Translations under genes and position numbers: made by a program
Assembly (NCBI GenBank): GCA_903915485.1
Contig: CAIWTC010000741.1
Coordinates: 1-6,316 of the forward strand
Source: an uncultured Ignavibacteriales bacterium
Lineage (GTDB): Bacteria > Bacteroidota > Ignavibacteria > Ignavibacteriales > Ignavibacteriaceae
Reading direction: 5' to 3'
DNA length: 6,316 nt
In this document: piece after piece, positions 6,149-6,316 of the stretch
How positions within the stretch are numbered: the first letter of the stretch is position 1
Layout of the letters: each line of letters begins with the position of its first letter
Notes under the pieces: generated by a model
The model's input: the letters and a program-made list of their open reading frames with translations, nothing else
Told to the model about the DNA's origin: nothing
The model's database searches: none

Positions 6149-6316
6149 CTATTTGATAGAAATTTCTACCTGTTTTGGCTTTACTTCCTCAGCCTTTGGG
6201 ATAGTGACGGTCAACTGACCATCTTTAAATTCGGCCTCGATGGCAGATTCTTTAATTCCCTCGGGAAGAGTAAAGGCGCGGTAAAATTTTCCGAATCTTC
6301 TTTCGCTGCGGTGGTA
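6149..6316 (-). CDS. Small heat-shock protein, Hsp20/alpha-crystallin family (C-terminal part, cut by window edge)
   Basis: The last 55 residues and TAG stop of an Hsp20-type chaperone are present; the start lies beyond base 6316. The fragment begins YHRSERRFGKFYRAFTLPEG, the typical F-x-R-x-F-x-LP region of the alpha-crystallin domain. It continues with a KDGQLTVTIPK strand (fragment residues 31-41), where most bacterial members read DGVLTVTIPK. It ends with the Pro/Lys-containing tail KPKQVEISIK, whose I-S-I is the IxI motif that docks between dimers in the oligomer. Such proteins are ATP-independent cytosolic holdases that bind unfolding proteins. The gene has its own strong terminator, so it is separate from plsY-gpsA although on the same strand. 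Too little is visible to judge its regulation. Confidence 0.95.
   Translation of the reverse strand, partial: YHRSERRFGKFYRAFTLPEGIKESAIEAEFKDGQLTVTIPKAEEVKPKQVEISIK

Overview
The window is AT-rich bacterial chromosome with tightly packed ordinary genes. The lineage is an inference: weak or absent Shine-Dalgarno sequences, an rpsT upstream region that fits the Bacteroidota-type promoter (TTTG then TAnnTTTG), and the general look of the proteins suggest the FCB group (Bacteroidota, Ignavibacteriota or relatives). No rRNA or other diagnostic marker is present, so this is moderate to low confidence.

Left part (46-3601, plus strand): a translationally compact three-gene cluster. It encodes a PfkB/ribokinase-fold sugar kinase, an RmlD-like short-chain reductase (2-nt gap) and a signal-peptide-bearing GH13 alpha-amylase-family glycosidase (ATGA overlap). 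All three point to carbohydrate metabolism: the glycosidase would cut alpha-glucans outside the cytoplasm, while the other two act on free or nucleotide-linked sugars in the cytoplasm. Their substrates cannot be read from the sequence. No terminator is visible after the glycosidase gene.

Middle (3602-4136): rpsT (ribosomal protein S20) has its own candidate promoter and a very clear intrinsic terminator. It converges on the next pair.

Right part (minus strand, 5810 down to 4137): plsY and gpsA are separated by 6 nt. GpsA makes sn-glycerol 3-phosphate and PlsY acylates it, so the pair covers the first steps of phospholipid synthesis. gpsA uses a GTG start.

Right edge (5811-6316): the C-terminal end of a small heat-shock protein (Hsp20) gene, cut by the window, with a strong intrinsic terminator. 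Between this terminator and plsY lies a roughly 156-bp palindromic, REP/MITE-like intergenic element. It is built of two hairpins ending in ATTCCC...GGGAAT and is flanked by a 16-bp direct repeat whose right copy is one arm of the hsp20 terminator. This is the least ordinary part of the window. I found no CRISPR array, tRNA, transposase gene, defence system or clearly new gene system.
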